This document shows, piece after piece, positions 54,388 to 63,451 of a DNA stretch of 64,000 nt; position 1 is the stretch's first letter, and each line of letters opens with the position of its first letter. The notes beneath the pieces were generated by a model. It was not told the origin of the DNA. It saw only the letters and a list, made by a program, of their open reading frames with translations, and did not search any database. The position numbers were made by a program, and so were the translations under genes. The stretch comes from Nostoc sp. FACHB-892 (GTDB taxonomy: Bacteria > Cyanobacteriota > Cyanobacteriia > Cyanobacteriales > Nostocaceae): assembly GCF_014698795.1 (NCBI RefSeq), contig NZ_JACJTR010000031.1, forward strand, positions 19,987 to 83,986, written 5' to 3'.

Positions 54388-54974
54388 TTAGTCACCGGAA
54401 CAAGTAGGCAATTGTGACCAAGAGCCGTCAGGAGCGACAGTCGGTGCAGAAGCAGTAAGAATCACCTCACCATTAGTGCCGTAGATCCATCCTTGAGCTT
54501 CAATCAGTGGTGCAGATTTAGGAAAATTGTGAGGTTTACCTCCAGCAACAGAGTTTTCCAAGTCGAAAGCGTTTTCTTGTGGCGTTGAGATATTTGTGCT
54601 TGTGACAGTTGGTATCTGGTAAGTTTGATAGGGTGCAATTGAGGGATCATCTGGCATCACTGGCAAGCCCTCGTTCCCGGTAATAATGAATTTCCCTTCT
54701 GGCCGTTTACTCCGTCCAATGCAACTATTGGCAATTAACTCTGAAGTATCAATGATGTTTGTAGGCAAAGCAGTTAAGCCTTGAGAGGGGTTAACATCAG
54801 GCGTGTTGAGTTGCACTATACCATTAAACTCAGAACCACGAGCAGAACTAGCTGTAATGTCACTTAACGGCGTGGCTCTGTCACGAAACTCTGCGCCAAA
54901 GATGCCCGAAGCATTGACAAGTACTTGACCACCAAAACTATTCTCAGCATTAGCGCTAATATCGCTATTTTCTC
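54388..54974 (-). pseudogene. C-terminal relic of a filamentous-haemagglutinin-type adhesin
   Basis: From the IS junction at 54974 the frame reads ENSDISANAENSFGGQVLVN and FGAEFRDRATPLSDITASSA, then LTALPTNIIDTSELIANSC, and ends WSQLPTCSGD. These are typical end segments of cyanobacterial FHA/TPS proteins. The N-terminal and repeat part is missing beyond the IS, so the gene was truncated, probably by insertion plus deletion. Confidence 0.75.
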
Positions 54975-56223
54975 AGGACTTACGCAACTGGCACAAATAG
55001 CGGGCAGGGCGCAGCCCTGACACGCGACAATTTAAATCAAACCAAGCACATAAGAATACTTGGGCGTTTCAGTTGCTGAATTAAATAATTAGAAAGCAAA
55101 TTATGCTTGATTTGATAGATAGTTTGGCCAGTTATATAGGCTAAATTCTTTAACCTAACCCAAACCAACATTGCACAAGCAATATGATTTCTTTGAAGCC
55201 TAGCCTTCCGGCACTGACAAGATTCAATGCCAGTTAGTTGTTTAATTTCCCTGTGAAACTCCTCTATGTTCCAACGAATTTTACACACCTCTTGTACAAC
55301 ATCCGTGGAACTTTGAGATAAATCGTTAGTGGCGACATAATCCGTTCTGTTGGTAGAAACAGTAACCCGGAATAGTTTCACTTTTTTATTAGCTGGGAAC
55401 CCTTTAATTTTTATTATTTTACCACAGTCTAATTCTTCTTGGTTCCATTCTAATAATTCAATCCGTTTATATTTTTCTTGAGCAAATGTATCATCAACTA
55501 AACGATTATTTTTTAAAGGGCAATAATAAATTTTGTCTAAGCTATCAATATATAGCATTAAACTGTGTACCGCATACCATGTATCCATCAAAACAGTATC
55601 AAATGGTAAAAGCTTATGATACACAAGGCTTTGGAGCATGTCTTTCACATGGTCTATCTTAGTTTTACCATCGACATCAGGATTAAAAATTCGATAATCT
55701 ATGACCCAAAATCTTTGAAGTGTAGGGTTGACATACACGCAGCTAACGACACCAATGCCTTTAAGGACACCATGCTCATTACCACTATATTGTCTTCTGA
55801 CTATTTCTATTTCTTCAGAATACCTTTTATCTAAAACGCTATCATCAAATATTATGTAACCATTGTCATCAGGTTCAACTAGCTCTTTTACGTTATCCCA
55901 TAGTAAACGAGGTGTTAATTTCTCTCTTTTCAAATAATAGTTAATGGCATCATGACTAATACTCTCTAAATGCTCTGCCAAATTGGTAATTGTATAATTA
56001 ATTTGACTACTTAATAAGTATTGACAGTAACTAAGCTTAGTAAATCTCATTACCCTTAGCAAATTTATCTAATACAACCTCTACCTATTTTCTCATGAAT
56101 ATTTCATGCTTTGCTTCCAAGACAGCGACTTCTATTACGAAGACAAGGCTTTCAAAATCAGGTTCAATTAATACTCATGTACTATGAACTGGCGATCGCA
56201 TTGTGCCAGTTGCGTAAGTCCTG
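54974..56223 (-). mobile_element. IS4-superfamily element with matching terminal repeats
   Basis: Terminal repeats CAGGACTTACGCAACTGGC at 54974 onward and its complement ending at 56223 extend for 23 bases. The element is 1.25 kb and encodes one transposase. No matching target duplication was found, consistent with a deletion at one side. Confidence 0.85.
55037..56062 (-). CDS. DDE transposase, IS4 superfamily (IS701-like)
   Basis: 341 residues, apparently intact. Acidic residues fit the DDE set: IIFDDSVLDK, LMDTWYAVHS and EEFHREIKQLTG. The Tyr/Arg-containing YREK-like segment near IRWNIEEFHREIKQ marks the IS4 superfamily; IS701 is my best guess at family. The gene fills most of the element, leaving short ends. 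Confidence 0.8.
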   Translation of the reverse strand: MLRVMRFTKLSYCQYLLSSQINYTITNLAEHLESISHDAINYYLKREKLTPRLLWDNVKELVEPDDNGYIIFDDSVLDKRYSEEIEIVRRQYSGNEHGVLKGIGVVSCVYVNPTLQRFWVIDYRIFNPDVDGKTKIDHVKDMLQSLVYHKLLPFDTVLMDTWYAVHSLMLYIDSLDKIYYCPLKNNRLVDDTFAQEKYKRIELLEWNQEELDCGKIIKIKGFPANKKVKLFRVTVSTNRTDYVATNDLSQSSTDVVQEVCKIRWNIEEFHREIKQLTGIESCQCRKARLQRNHIACAMLVWVRLKNLAYITGQTIYQIKHNLLSNYLIQQLKRPSILMCLV

Positions 56224-56246
56224 TTATATTCTAAAAAAGAAAACAG

Positions 56247-56411
56247 ATGACTAACAAAAAGGTCGTGCTAGTTACTGGTGCATCATCTGGGTTTGGGCAG
56301 TTAATTCCTCAAAAACTGGCTGGTGTAGGCTACTGTGTTTTTGGTACGAACCGCAAACAACATCCAGCCTCACAGGGCGTGGAAATGTTGACATTAGACC
56401 TAACGTTTTAA
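56247..56411 (+). pseudogene. SDR N-terminal fragment
   Basis: 54 codons: KKVVLVTGASSGFGQLIPQK is the NAD(P)-binding TGxxxGxG of short-chain dehydrogenases, continuing to EMLTLDLTF and a TAA. About 200 residues are missing. It begins just outside the IS element. Confidence 0.7.
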
Positions 56412-56497
56412 ACATTTAAAACGAGTTAATCTTAGGACTAGTTGACAGCAGGAAGTTTTGAAAGAGGTTGCCAGACGATAACTTTTGCGGAGCATAT

Positions 56498-56866
56498 CTA
56501 AGCCAGAGTATGGCACACGGAGTCGAAGTGGGCGCAACACGGGACGGTATAACCAGTAATAAGCCTTTTTAATGCCGGATGAGAACCTAGACGACGGTAG
56601 ACTTCTACTTCCTCTTCAAAGCCCGGTCGTCCTGGGGCATAAATTTTAACTACACACTCAGAGTAATCGGGATGATACACTACTGCGGCGTAATTTCCTT
56701 TGCCAAGCAACTGCCAAGGTTGTGGAAGATAGCTGATCTGAATGGGATTATGGGGATTGACACTTTCAATTTGTAATCTAGGCAGTAGTTGCTGATAAAT
56801 AGTTTCAAGCAGATGCTTTGGGGGCGATTTGTACATAGAGGATAGGTATCTGACACCAAAGAACAA
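56498..56866 (-). pseudogene. Kinase-like N-terminal fragment
   Basis: 122 residues. WQLLGKGNYAAVVYHPDYSE and CVVKIYAPGRPGFEEEVEVY look like the Gly-rich loop and Lys of a protein-kinase-like fold. The rest of the kinase domain is absent, and the end (PCCAHFDSVCHTLA) looks unrelated. It is probably truncated by rearrangement. Confidence 0.55.
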
Positions 56867-57052
56867 AATAGACTACTTGATTTATCTCAACTTTACGACA
56901 ACAGTTGAAATCAAGCCTAATTTTCAGATGGCAATTCCTGCTGTTATAATTCCCAAAAATAAAAGCGTGAGCGCTTACATCTGCAATCGGTCAAATTCTA
57001 GCTAACTTTCTTTTCGGCAATCAGAGCAAATCTATGCAGTGTATTTTGTATT

Positions 57053-57388
57053 TCAGTCTCCAGCCATTTGTAGGTAATGAGAATGAATCCAACCAGGACG
57101 ATCAGCAAGCTTTACCCATTCGCGAGAAGACTTGCTGACTCTGACATTGACATCATATTGGTAAGGGATGGCACCAATTTTTTGATAATTAGAACCAGGT
57201 CCAGAACGGATGGCGACTCCAATTGGGGCAGTTACCAACACTGTACAAACAGGATTAATACCTGGTCTTAAACGACATAGTTGTTCTGCTGGGCTTTGAT
57301 CTTGAGTAGCAACGGCTGGCAAAACTATGTCAGTTGCAACTAGTGTTAAAAATACTAAGGTAGCCAGTTGTTTGTTGAATTTAAACAT
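57053..57388 (-). CDS. Exported SH3b-domain protein
   Basis: About 111 residues from Met at 57388 (ten extra residues if the Met at 57418 is used). A signal peptide (ending AVAT) is followed by a bacterial SH3 domain (GVAIRSGPGSNYQKIGAI, GWIHSHYLQ). Such domains bind cell-wall components or ligands in the periplasm. No other domain is present. Confidence 0.75.
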   Translation of the reverse strand: MFKFNKQLATLVFLTLVATDIVLPAVATQDQSPAEQLCRLRPGINPVCTVLVTAPIGVAIRSGPGSNYQKIGAIPYQYDVNVRVSKSSREWVKLADRPGWIHSHYLQMAGD

Positions 57389-57418
57389 AATTTTACTTTG
57401 TTTGTAAAAAATTTCCAT

Positions 57419-57875
57419 TTATTATTTCTTAAGGTTTAATTGAGGGCTGCGACGAGCAGATTTTTCGCAGGTTGTATTAACAGAAACTCCAGAATTACTA
57501 TCCGTAGGGTTAGAGTGCATTTCATTCGTGCAACCAGAGGCTGGCAGTTTTGAGATTTATTCCAATGGCACTAACAAAGTTTTTCTTCGTTCCCTATTAT
57601 TAATTCAACGGATTTGTTTTCTATTCCAGAAAAATCGACAGTTTTATATTGTTAGTTAACAGATTATTTGTTGCTTTAGCAGATTAACGTGAGTCCAATG
57701 GGTTAAAAGGTGCTTTAAAGGCTGAGACTGCAATAAGAATAAAATTCAAGAGTGGTTCTGCAACACAAAAGCTCCCAAACCAAATCCTCCCGCCAGATTT
57801 CCCATCAACGTAGCGCTCATCACTCCAATTAGTAAAAAATTATTAGAATGACAAAACTCACTCGTAAATTTAAAT
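57419..57875. other. Mostly noncoding, with a membrane-protein scrap
   Basis: A minus-strand frame near 57749-57850 reads NNFLLIGVMSATLMGNLAGG, a membrane-like segment without context, likely a relic. Nothing else is supported. Confidence 0.35.
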
Positions 57876-58785
57876 CTACTTGCATGGAAGCGAAATATGC
57901 AAAATTTCGCCAATTGTAGAGAAACCAGCGCGTTTATAAATTCGCTCCTCCGCCTCATGTGCTGCCATGAGAAAAGCTACTGTTACGCCTTTGTTAAAAG
58001 CCTCTTGCACTAACCGAGTTGTCAAGGCTCCTGCTACACCCCGCCGCCGAAAAAAAAGTACGTACACCAATCCCAGCAATCTCTGTGGTCTGATTAAGAG
58101 GCACAGAACAAATTCCAGCGCCTACAGATTCCCCTGTAGCTATTACACGAGCAAGTACCGCAATTGTACCTGCTGCTATGTTAGCTCGTAAACGTTGGGC
58201 ATCTTCAGGGCTTGGCGAAGATTCTCCATAAGCCTCGTTTTGCACTGTAACAGTAGCCAATATTTGTTCATCCGAAACGGGCATGAGCAGTTCTATACCT
58301 TCAGGTATGGTCAGGAATTGCTCTAAAGGGGGAATACAAGTCATCAGTGGCAAACGCCCTTCAACCACAAAACCAGCCGATATTAGTATTTTTTCAACAG
58401 CAGGTGCTAATTTCGTAACGTACTCCAAACGTGGTTTTCGCCCACGCCTCTGATAAGCATGAATCAATGCATTCACTTCGTTAGGTGTTGGGATAGCATT
58501 GTTATCAGGAATAGCATAATTAAGAAACGGGTTGACATAAGAGCGATTGAACGTTGCAAGAAACGAACCCAATACTTTTCGGTTAAGGGGGAAAGGTGAA
58601 TTCAAGTTTTTCCCCCAAACCCAGTAACCTTTTCCCAGACCAAAAGAGAGATTGTTAGGCTTATCCGAAAAGTATTGGGGAGTGTTGCGTTTAAATCTGT
58701 TTTCTCCCTCAAAATCTGAATTTAATCGCGTTGAAGCGATCCCAGAAAATGAGTAAGTAATTGAAAGAGCTATGCCTGATCTCAT
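57876..58785 (-). pseudogene. GNAT acetyltransferase with a poly-T frameshift and MITE-altered start
   Basis: The long frame runs to GIGVRTFFSAAG and ends at 57994. A one-base change in the run of eight T (near 58055) would give FFRRRGVAGALTTRLVQEAF, the acetyl-CoA-binding Q/RxxGxG/A motif, continuing to 57876. The native N-terminus seems to begin around LGSFLATFNRSYVNPFLNYA; residues before it are read from the MITE at 58568-58679 and unrelated DNA. So both the start and the middle are damaged. Substrate unknown. Confidence 0.7.
58568..58679. mobile_element. 112-bp MITE with 15-bp inverted repeats
   Basis: CCCAATACTTTTCGG (58568-58582) and its exact complement (58665-58679) bound a 112-bp noncoding element rich in G/C runs. 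It lies at the 5' end of the GNAT relic. Confidence 0.8.
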
Positions 58786-58818
58786 AAACTTTAACCCATC
58801 AACGTTAGCAATACTTGC

Positions 58819-59724
58819 TTAAAAGTGTTGCCTTGCTTGATAGCTTACGAGATTGGGAAGAATTTTGTTTTTGACAAATTGCTCAAATGTTGTGGGTGTT
58901 TTTGCCTCCGGGGTTCGTGCTGTAGCATAAACTCCATCCGGATCGCCAAGCGCACGGAACAAATCACCCATTTCGCGCTGAACCTCAGCAGTCGCGCCCA
59001 TTTCTGCAAACTGCTGCTGGAATGATTCAATACTGACTTGAGTGTATTCGATCGAATAGCCCAGCACTCGCGACAAGATAGCAGATATTTCAAGCAATGT
59101 TAGATTTTCGGGCCCCATCAAATTACGAGTCCACTGTCCTGCCCAACGCTGATTCAGGAGATAGTATGCTGCCACATCTCCGATATCATCAGTGCTAATC
59201 CAGGGAATATCATGGTCACTCGGATAAGAAAACCGAACCGTGCCATCGCTTTGGAGCGTCTCGATTTGCGCCAGGAAATTCTCCATAAAATAGCCAGGAC
59301 GTAAGTGAACTATATTGGCAGCCGTTTGATTGAAGATCGATTCAACATTTCCACTCAATGAGACTGTGCCCAGATTTGGTTTTGCACCCGCACCAATGCT
59401 TGAAATGTTCACGACTCTTGCAATGCCATTGGCAGATACAGCGTTCGCGCCCGCCTTTGCTGTTTGAAGATACCAATCACTCAAGTTAGACACATCAAGC
59501 TTCGGTGGCGTTAGCCAAAACAAAGCATCTGCCTGCTGGGTAATCTCTATCAACCCTTGAGCATCATCACTGCTGATCGCCTCAACGATCGCACCTTGAG
59601 TAACAAAATCTGCCAAATTCTCTGGATGTCGGGCTAAGAGAATCGTTTCGGCTTCTGCCTGGATGACTTTTTCTACGATGCGTCGTCCAATGTTACCAGA
59701 TGCAGCTGCAATTACAATTTTCAT
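58819..59724 (-). CDS. NmrA-like NAD(P)-binding protein
   Basis: 301 residues. The N-terminal MKIVIAAASGNIGRRIVEKV is an NAD(P)-binding GxxGxxG turn; DALFWLTPPKLDVSN and VHLRPGYFMENFLAQIETL are typical of the atypical SDR (NmrA/ergot alkaloid reductase-like) group. Such proteins act as reductases or redox sensors. It is followed upstream by the SnoaL-like gene 11 bases away, probably one operon. Confidence 0.8.
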   Translation of the reverse strand: MKIVIAAASGNIGRRIVEKVIQAEAETILLARHPENLADFVTQGAIVEAISSDDAQGLIEITQQADALFWLTPPKLDVSNLSDWYLQTAKAGANAVSANGIARVVNISSIGAGAKPNLGTVSLSGNVESIFNQTAANIVHLRPGYFMENFLAQIETLQSDGTVRFSYPSDHDIPWISTDDIGDVAAYYLLNQRWAGQWTRNLMGPENLTLLEISAILSRVLGYSIEYTQVSIESFQQQFAEMGATAEVQREMGDLFRALGDPDGVYATARTPEAKTPTTFEQFVKNKILPNLVSYQARQHF

Positions 59725-59735
59725 CTTTGTTCTCT

Positions 59736-60176
59736 CTATAACTTTATTTTTAAAGCTGGACGAGAAGTTTCTCTGCTGCCCGTTATCGCAAGAATCGCAA
59801 CCGGATTCCAGTATTCGCGGTAGTGAATAATCTTTTCGTGCTTTGTTTCTAAGCGCACCACATAGTCTTGCTGATAGGGCTGACCCGTCGCCACAAACAC
59901 AGCTTCCCCATGAAATTCAGCGAACAGAACATTTGGAATCAATGTTTGACATTCACGAACATCCGTAAAGACCCAGTTTTGCAATTGTGCAACTACGTTT
60001 TTCATGTGGTCATAGATAGCGAGTTTGCCTTCTAATCGGCTTGGCAAACCCAGAGCATAAGCATAGGGAAATTCTACGATCGCATCTTCAGCCAAGAGAT
60101 CAGACCACGCTTGAATATCCGTTCCAATTAATGCCAGATGAGCAGCAAAAACTTGAGTGATTGGATTCTGTTCCAT
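59736..60176 (-). CDS. SnoaL/NTF2-like protein
   Basis: 146 residues with an NTF2-like cone fold: AWSDLLAEDAIVEFPYAYAL and KHEKIIHYREYWNPVAIL are typical of SnoaL-type proteins. They are isomerases, cyclases or unknown binding proteins. Its stop is 11 bases before the NmrA-like gene, suggesting co-expression. Confidence 0.78.
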   Translation of the reverse strand: MEQNPITQVFAAHLALIGTDIQAWSDLLAEDAIVEFPYAYALGLPSRLEGKLAIYDHMKNVVAQLQNWVFTDVRECQTLIPNVLFAEFHGEAVFVATGQPYQQDYVVRLETKHEKIIHYREYWNPVAILAITGSRETSRPALKIKL

Positions 60177-60241
60177 ATCTTTTGTCGGTTGGTTAAGTAT
60201 TGGACAAAAACTGTAGAGCGAGGACGACCCTCATTCTTCGG

Positions 60242-60423
60242 CTATTTAACGCTTGCTACTGCTTCAATTTCAACAAGAGTCTCTGGTGATGCCAGAGAAG
60301 CGACCCCAATTCCAGTCACAGCAGGATGAGACTCACCTACAAACTCAGAAAAAATAGGGGCAATGGTATTCATGTATTCACCAAGTTCTGCACGAATGTA
60401 AACGCGAACTAGTCCCAACGCGC
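60242..60423 (-). pseudogene. RidA C-terminal fragment
   Basis: Reading leftward, LGLVRVYIRAELGEYM and ESHPAVTGIGVASLASPETL, ending EAVASVK, match the C-terminal half of RidA-type imine deaminases. The N-terminal half is replaced by the end of the GC-rich gene at 60424. It marks a rearrangement junction. Confidence 0.75.
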
Positions 60424-62079
60424 CTAAAGAACGCAGCGAGCGCCGTCTGCGGGGATTTTAAGACCAATGAGGTAGTCGGCGACGATGTTGTTGATACACG
60501 CATTGCCGGCGGTGAGGGCTACACCGTGCCGTTCGCCCTCGACGGTCAGCAGGCTCGCGCCGAGCGTCTTGGCGAGGCTGATGCCGCCCTCGTGCGGGGT
60601 GGCCGGATCGCGGGTGGCCGACACGACCAAAGTTTTAGGGAGTCCTTTGATGTTCTGGGCATAGGGGTAGCCGAGGGTGGGTTTCACGCGCCAATGCTCA
60701 CAGAGGTCGCGGGCGTTGACGGGTCGACCGGTGTCTAGGAAGGGCGCAACCTTGAAAATGTCGCGCGTCGTTGCGCTCTCCTGCTCAGGCGTGTGGCGTT
60801 CCTCGTCGAGGCAGTTAATGGCTACCAGGGACTCATTGTTATTGCTGTAGCTACCGTCGGTATTGCGCTGGCTGCGGATGTCGCTCAAGAACAACAGGGT
60901 TTTACCGCTTCCGGCCTTGAGTTCAGTGATGCCTAGAATCACCGCAGGCCAGCTTACATCGTTATAAAGCCCAGTGATCACGCCCCCAATTGCGGCGGTG
61001 TAAGTGACCTTGCGTCCGTCTGCGGTGATGATCGGTTTATCAATCAGTGGCCGCACGAGCTGCTGGAAGGCGGCGGTAGCTTGCTTGGGATCGGTGCCGA
61101 GCGGACAAGTCGGGGTTTTAGCGCATAAGACCGCCATGTTGTCGAAGGCACGCTGGAAACCCGCGAACAGGACGAGGCGACGCTCGGTGGTGCCGGTGGT
61201 GGGGTCGACCGCGCCGTCGAGCACCATGGCCCGCACGTTCTGCGGGAAGGTTTCGGCGTAGATCGCGCCGAGCCGAGTACCGTAGCTGGCGCCAAAAAAG
61301 GAGAGCTTGTCATCGCCGAGCACCGCGCGGAGTACGTCCATGTCGCGGGCGACATCGCGCGTGCCGACGTGAGCCAGCACGTCCTCACCGCCGGAACGCT
61401 CGGCGCATTTTTGGTACAACTGACGGGTCTGGTGGTCGGTGTAGTCCTTGCCCCCGGAGTTGATCGGGTTGACCAACAAGTTGGCCTCTCGTTCGGCATC
61501 GGTGAAGCAGTCTAGGGCTGGTGTCGAGGCCGCAACCCCGCGTGGGTCGAACCCGATCAAATCAAACTGCTTGCTGATCGGACTGTCGGCCAAGTCCTTT
61601 GCCACCAGGGGGGCGTAGCTCATCCCGGACAAGCCGGGGCCGCCTGGGTTGAGCAGCAGGGAGCCGATTCGTTTGCTCGGCTTGCCCTTTGCCGGTACGC
61701 GCAGCAGTGCAATCTGCGCGGTTCGCCCGCCGGGGTTCTGGTAGTCGAGCGGCACCTCAAGCCGGGCGCATTCGAAAGTGTCGTTGGCGAAGTTCTTAGC
61801 GTCGGCATCCGTGGTGGCGTAGCCCTCGCACGAGCCGAAGGTCAGCTTCTGGTCGTAAAATCGTTCTAATCCTACCGGGATCTCCCCCGGATTTGACGGG
61901 TGCCCGGATATGGGCTGGCCGCAGGCACTAAGAACCAGTATTACCGCCCCAATCATTAACGAGCTTCGGATGTGGGGCTTGTGAGCAAGCATGGTTCTCC
62001 TCTTAGCGGGAACCGTTGGCTCTGAGCCGTGCGTGGGTAGGACACGATCTCGCTTGTGGTTAGAAGAAATGTGAGACAT
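60424..62079 (-). CDS. Lipoprotein alpha/beta-hydrolase, tripeptidyl-aminopeptidase type (TAP-like)
   Basis: 551 residues; the Met near residue 30 is the likelier start, as it precedes the lipoprotein signal (VILVLSACG, Cys about 54). The hydrolase has the oxyanion region LNPGGPGLSG, nucleophile elbow GASYGTRLG near 265, and a TAP-like C-terminal domain with CEHWRVKPTLGYP and the catalytic His region EGERHGVALT. It resembles secreted actinobacterial peptidases/esterases such as mycobacterial Rv2223c/Rv2224c. Its base composition is strikingly GC-rich beside AT-rich neighbours, and it ends at a RidA relic. Lateral transfer from an actinobacterium is likely. Confidence 0.85.
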   Translation of the reverse strand: MSHISSNHKRDRVLPTHGSEPTVPAKRRTMLAHKPHIRSSLMIGAVILVLSACGQPISGHPSNPGEIPVGLERFYDQKLTFGSCEGYATTDADAKNFANDTFECARLEVPLDYQNPGGRTAQIALLRVPAKGKPSKRIGSLLLNPGGPGLSGMSYAPLVAKDLADSPISKQFDLIGFDPRGVAASTPALDCFTDAEREANLLVNPINSGGKDYTDHQTRQLYQKCAERSGGEDVLAHVGTRDVARDMDVLRAVLGDDKLSFFGASYGTRLGAIYAETFPQNVRAMVLDGAVDPTTGTTERRLVLFAGFQRAFDNMAVLCAKTPTCPLGTDPKQATAAFQQLVRPLIDKPIITADGRKVTYTAAIGGVITGLYNDVSWPAVILGITELKAGSGKTLLFLSDIRSQRNTDGSYSNNNESLVAINCLDEERHTPEQESATTRDIFKVAPFLDTGRPVNARDLCEHWRVKPTLGYPYAQNIKGLPKTLVVSATRDPATPHEGGISLAKTLGASLLTVEGERHGVALTAGNACINNIVADYLIGLKIPADGARCVL

Positions 62080-62179
62080 GGGGATAAACTCCTTCGAGCT
62101 AGTTGTTGATGGGTTCAGGTATTAACGGGGTCATCGATGACCCCACCAAAGCGTAGACTGTAAATTAGTTTCTTAGAAC

Positions 62180-62397
62180 TTACGCATTGACGGAAATTAA
62201 GTTCGCAACGATATTCAAAGGCGGTTCCACATACTCTGTTACCATCCATTGACGAACGGCTTCTTTTCCGTTCAGGGCTTGTCGCCGACAAATGTCCATT
62301 CCGTGTCGTCGGCGCACAACGACAAGAATTCTTCATAGTTGCCTTGGGCGATCGCCCCGTTTACCGCTTCTAAAATTGCTTTATTGTTCTCTGACAT
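62180..62397 (-). pseudogene. SnoaL-like gene with a frameshift
   Basis: From ATG 62397: MSENNKAILEAVNGAIAQGN and FLSLCADDTEWTFVGDKP, then a TGA. The next frame continues NGKEAVRQWMVTEYVEPPLN to a TAA at 62180. One base near 62285 would join them into an NTF2-like protein, whose C-terminal part is still missing. It is probably truncated by the incoming GC-rich gene. Confidence 0.65.
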
Positions 62398-62469
62398 CTG
62401 AATCTCTCCTCTGTTCAAAGCAACAAAGTGGTGTGAGTTGTTATGCTATTGCCCCTCACTGGTTTACTT

Positions 62470-62605
62470 CTAGAACACCGATTCAGTAATAAAACGCAAG
62501 GCTGGAAAACCAGATTTTTAGGTCATTTCAACCACAATTTCCTTCTTACACCTAAAAAAACTCGAGTTTTTCGTCATGACTCTGAATACTGAATCGGTGT
62601 TCTAG
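62470..62605. mobile_element. MITE derived from the IS1182-like element, with CTAG duplication
   Basis: CTAGAACACCGATTCAGTAA at 62470 and ACTGAATCGGTGTTCTAG at 62588-62605 match the ends of the IS at 14205-16010. The outermost CTAG on each side is an exact 4-bp target duplication. Inside are about 100 noncoding bases. It is a non-autonomous derivative moved by that family's transposase. Confidence 0.88.
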
Positions 62606-62889
62606 GGGCTGGTAAACGGCTTACATTGAATCGCCTTCACATTTCGCAGATAGTCCAACTGTGGCTCGAAATCAGTCGGACAGAAGACATAAACATTGTC
62701 CTGAGATCGGCTAATGACTAAACGGTAACTGGGTGGAATCCCTTCAGAACTTTCAATCACTTCGATTCTGGGAATCACTTGTGAACTGACTTGAGCCAAG
62801 GATGGAAAATTGAACAGTAAGAGTACGTCGAACAGAATTATGATTGCGATTGTGGTTGTGATTTTGGTTGAAAGAATCTTTCGGTTCAT
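62602..62889 (-). CDS. Secreted small protein, truncated at the MITE
   Basis: 95 residues. A signal peptide (about 1-33, ending SLAQ) precedes VIESSEGIPPSYRLVISRSQ and two Cys. Its TAG stop is the TAG of the CTAG target site beside the MITE, so the original C-terminus was probably cut off or altered by the insertion. No family recognised. Confidence 0.6.
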   Translation of the reverse strand: MNRKILSTKITTTIAIIILFDVLLLFNFPSLAQVSSQVIPRIEVIESSEGIPPSYRLVISRSQDNVYVFCPTDFEPQLDYLRNVKAIQCKPFTSP

Positions 62890-62906
62890 TAGAAATCTCC
62901 TGTGGC

Positions 62907-63425
62907 TTATGGTTGTGTAATGTTCTGTTGTTTCCAGGGAAGCGGGGATCGATAGGGGTTTTCGTGCATATCCAGGACTTCCCAGGTGGTTGGATTGACT
63001 CGCCCTGTAACTGGGATTCTGTATCGTCGCTGGAGATCGCGTACCGCAGACGCTGTGACCGCACCAAAGGTGCCATCGACGACCGCCCCTCTTGGATTAC
63101 CTAACCTCACACCTGCGGCTCCTAAAAAGCCATTGTCTTGAAGAATGCGCTGTAACAATTGCACGTTTCTGCCGCGATCGCCTTGGCGCAAGGTAGGTAA
63201 AGTTAAATCAGTGTAGGCAGTGGCGATCAGAATGGGGGAGGTTTGTTGTGGAGGAATGCTGTCTGCGATCTGCGCTTTTCCCAAGGGGAGACGCCAAGGG
63301 CGAACGCAGCAGCGCTGTGCGCTAAGAGCGCCCCGCTTCGCTAACGCTATCGCGGGATGAGTGAATGAACCTCCGAGCAATCCTGTTGCGATCGTTAGTA
63401 CTCCGAAAATGAGTTGAGGTTTCAT
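62907..63425 (-). CDS. Peptidoglycan-binding domain protein
   Basis: 172 residues. A signal peptide (about 1-28) is followed by an unusual Arg/Cys-rich stretch (about 30-50) read from a dispersed repeat, then a PG_binding_1 domain (LRQGDRGRNVQLLQRILQDN, DGTFGAVTASAVRDLQRRY) at about 78-155. It should be exported and bind cell wall. It lies 17 bases upstream of the truncated secreted gene. Confidence 0.78.
   Translation of the reverse strand: MKPQLIFGVLTIATGLLGGSFTHPAIALAKRGALSAQRCCVRPWRLPLGKAQIADSIPPQQTSPILIATAYTDLTLPTLRQGDRGRNVQLLQRILQDNGFLGAAGVRLGNPRGAVVDGTFGAVTASAVRDLQRRYRIPVTGRVNPTTWEVLDMHENPYRSPLPWKQQNITQP
63275..63360. repeat. Dispersed GC-rich palindromic repeat inside a gene
   Basis: The run from CCCAAGGGGAGACGCCAAGG to ACGCTATCGCGGG resembles the small dispersed repeats common in Nostoc-type genomes. 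It is in frame and encodes about 27 residues after the signal peptide of the peptidoglycan-binding protein. Confidence 0.65.
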
Positions 63426-63451
63426 GATTGTCCTCCTGATGGAGATTGGTT

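Noticed and set aside
61004..61808. Several frames inside the GC-rich peptidase gene
   Set aside because: High GC leaves alternative frames open; the lipoprotein hydrolase frame explains the region fully.
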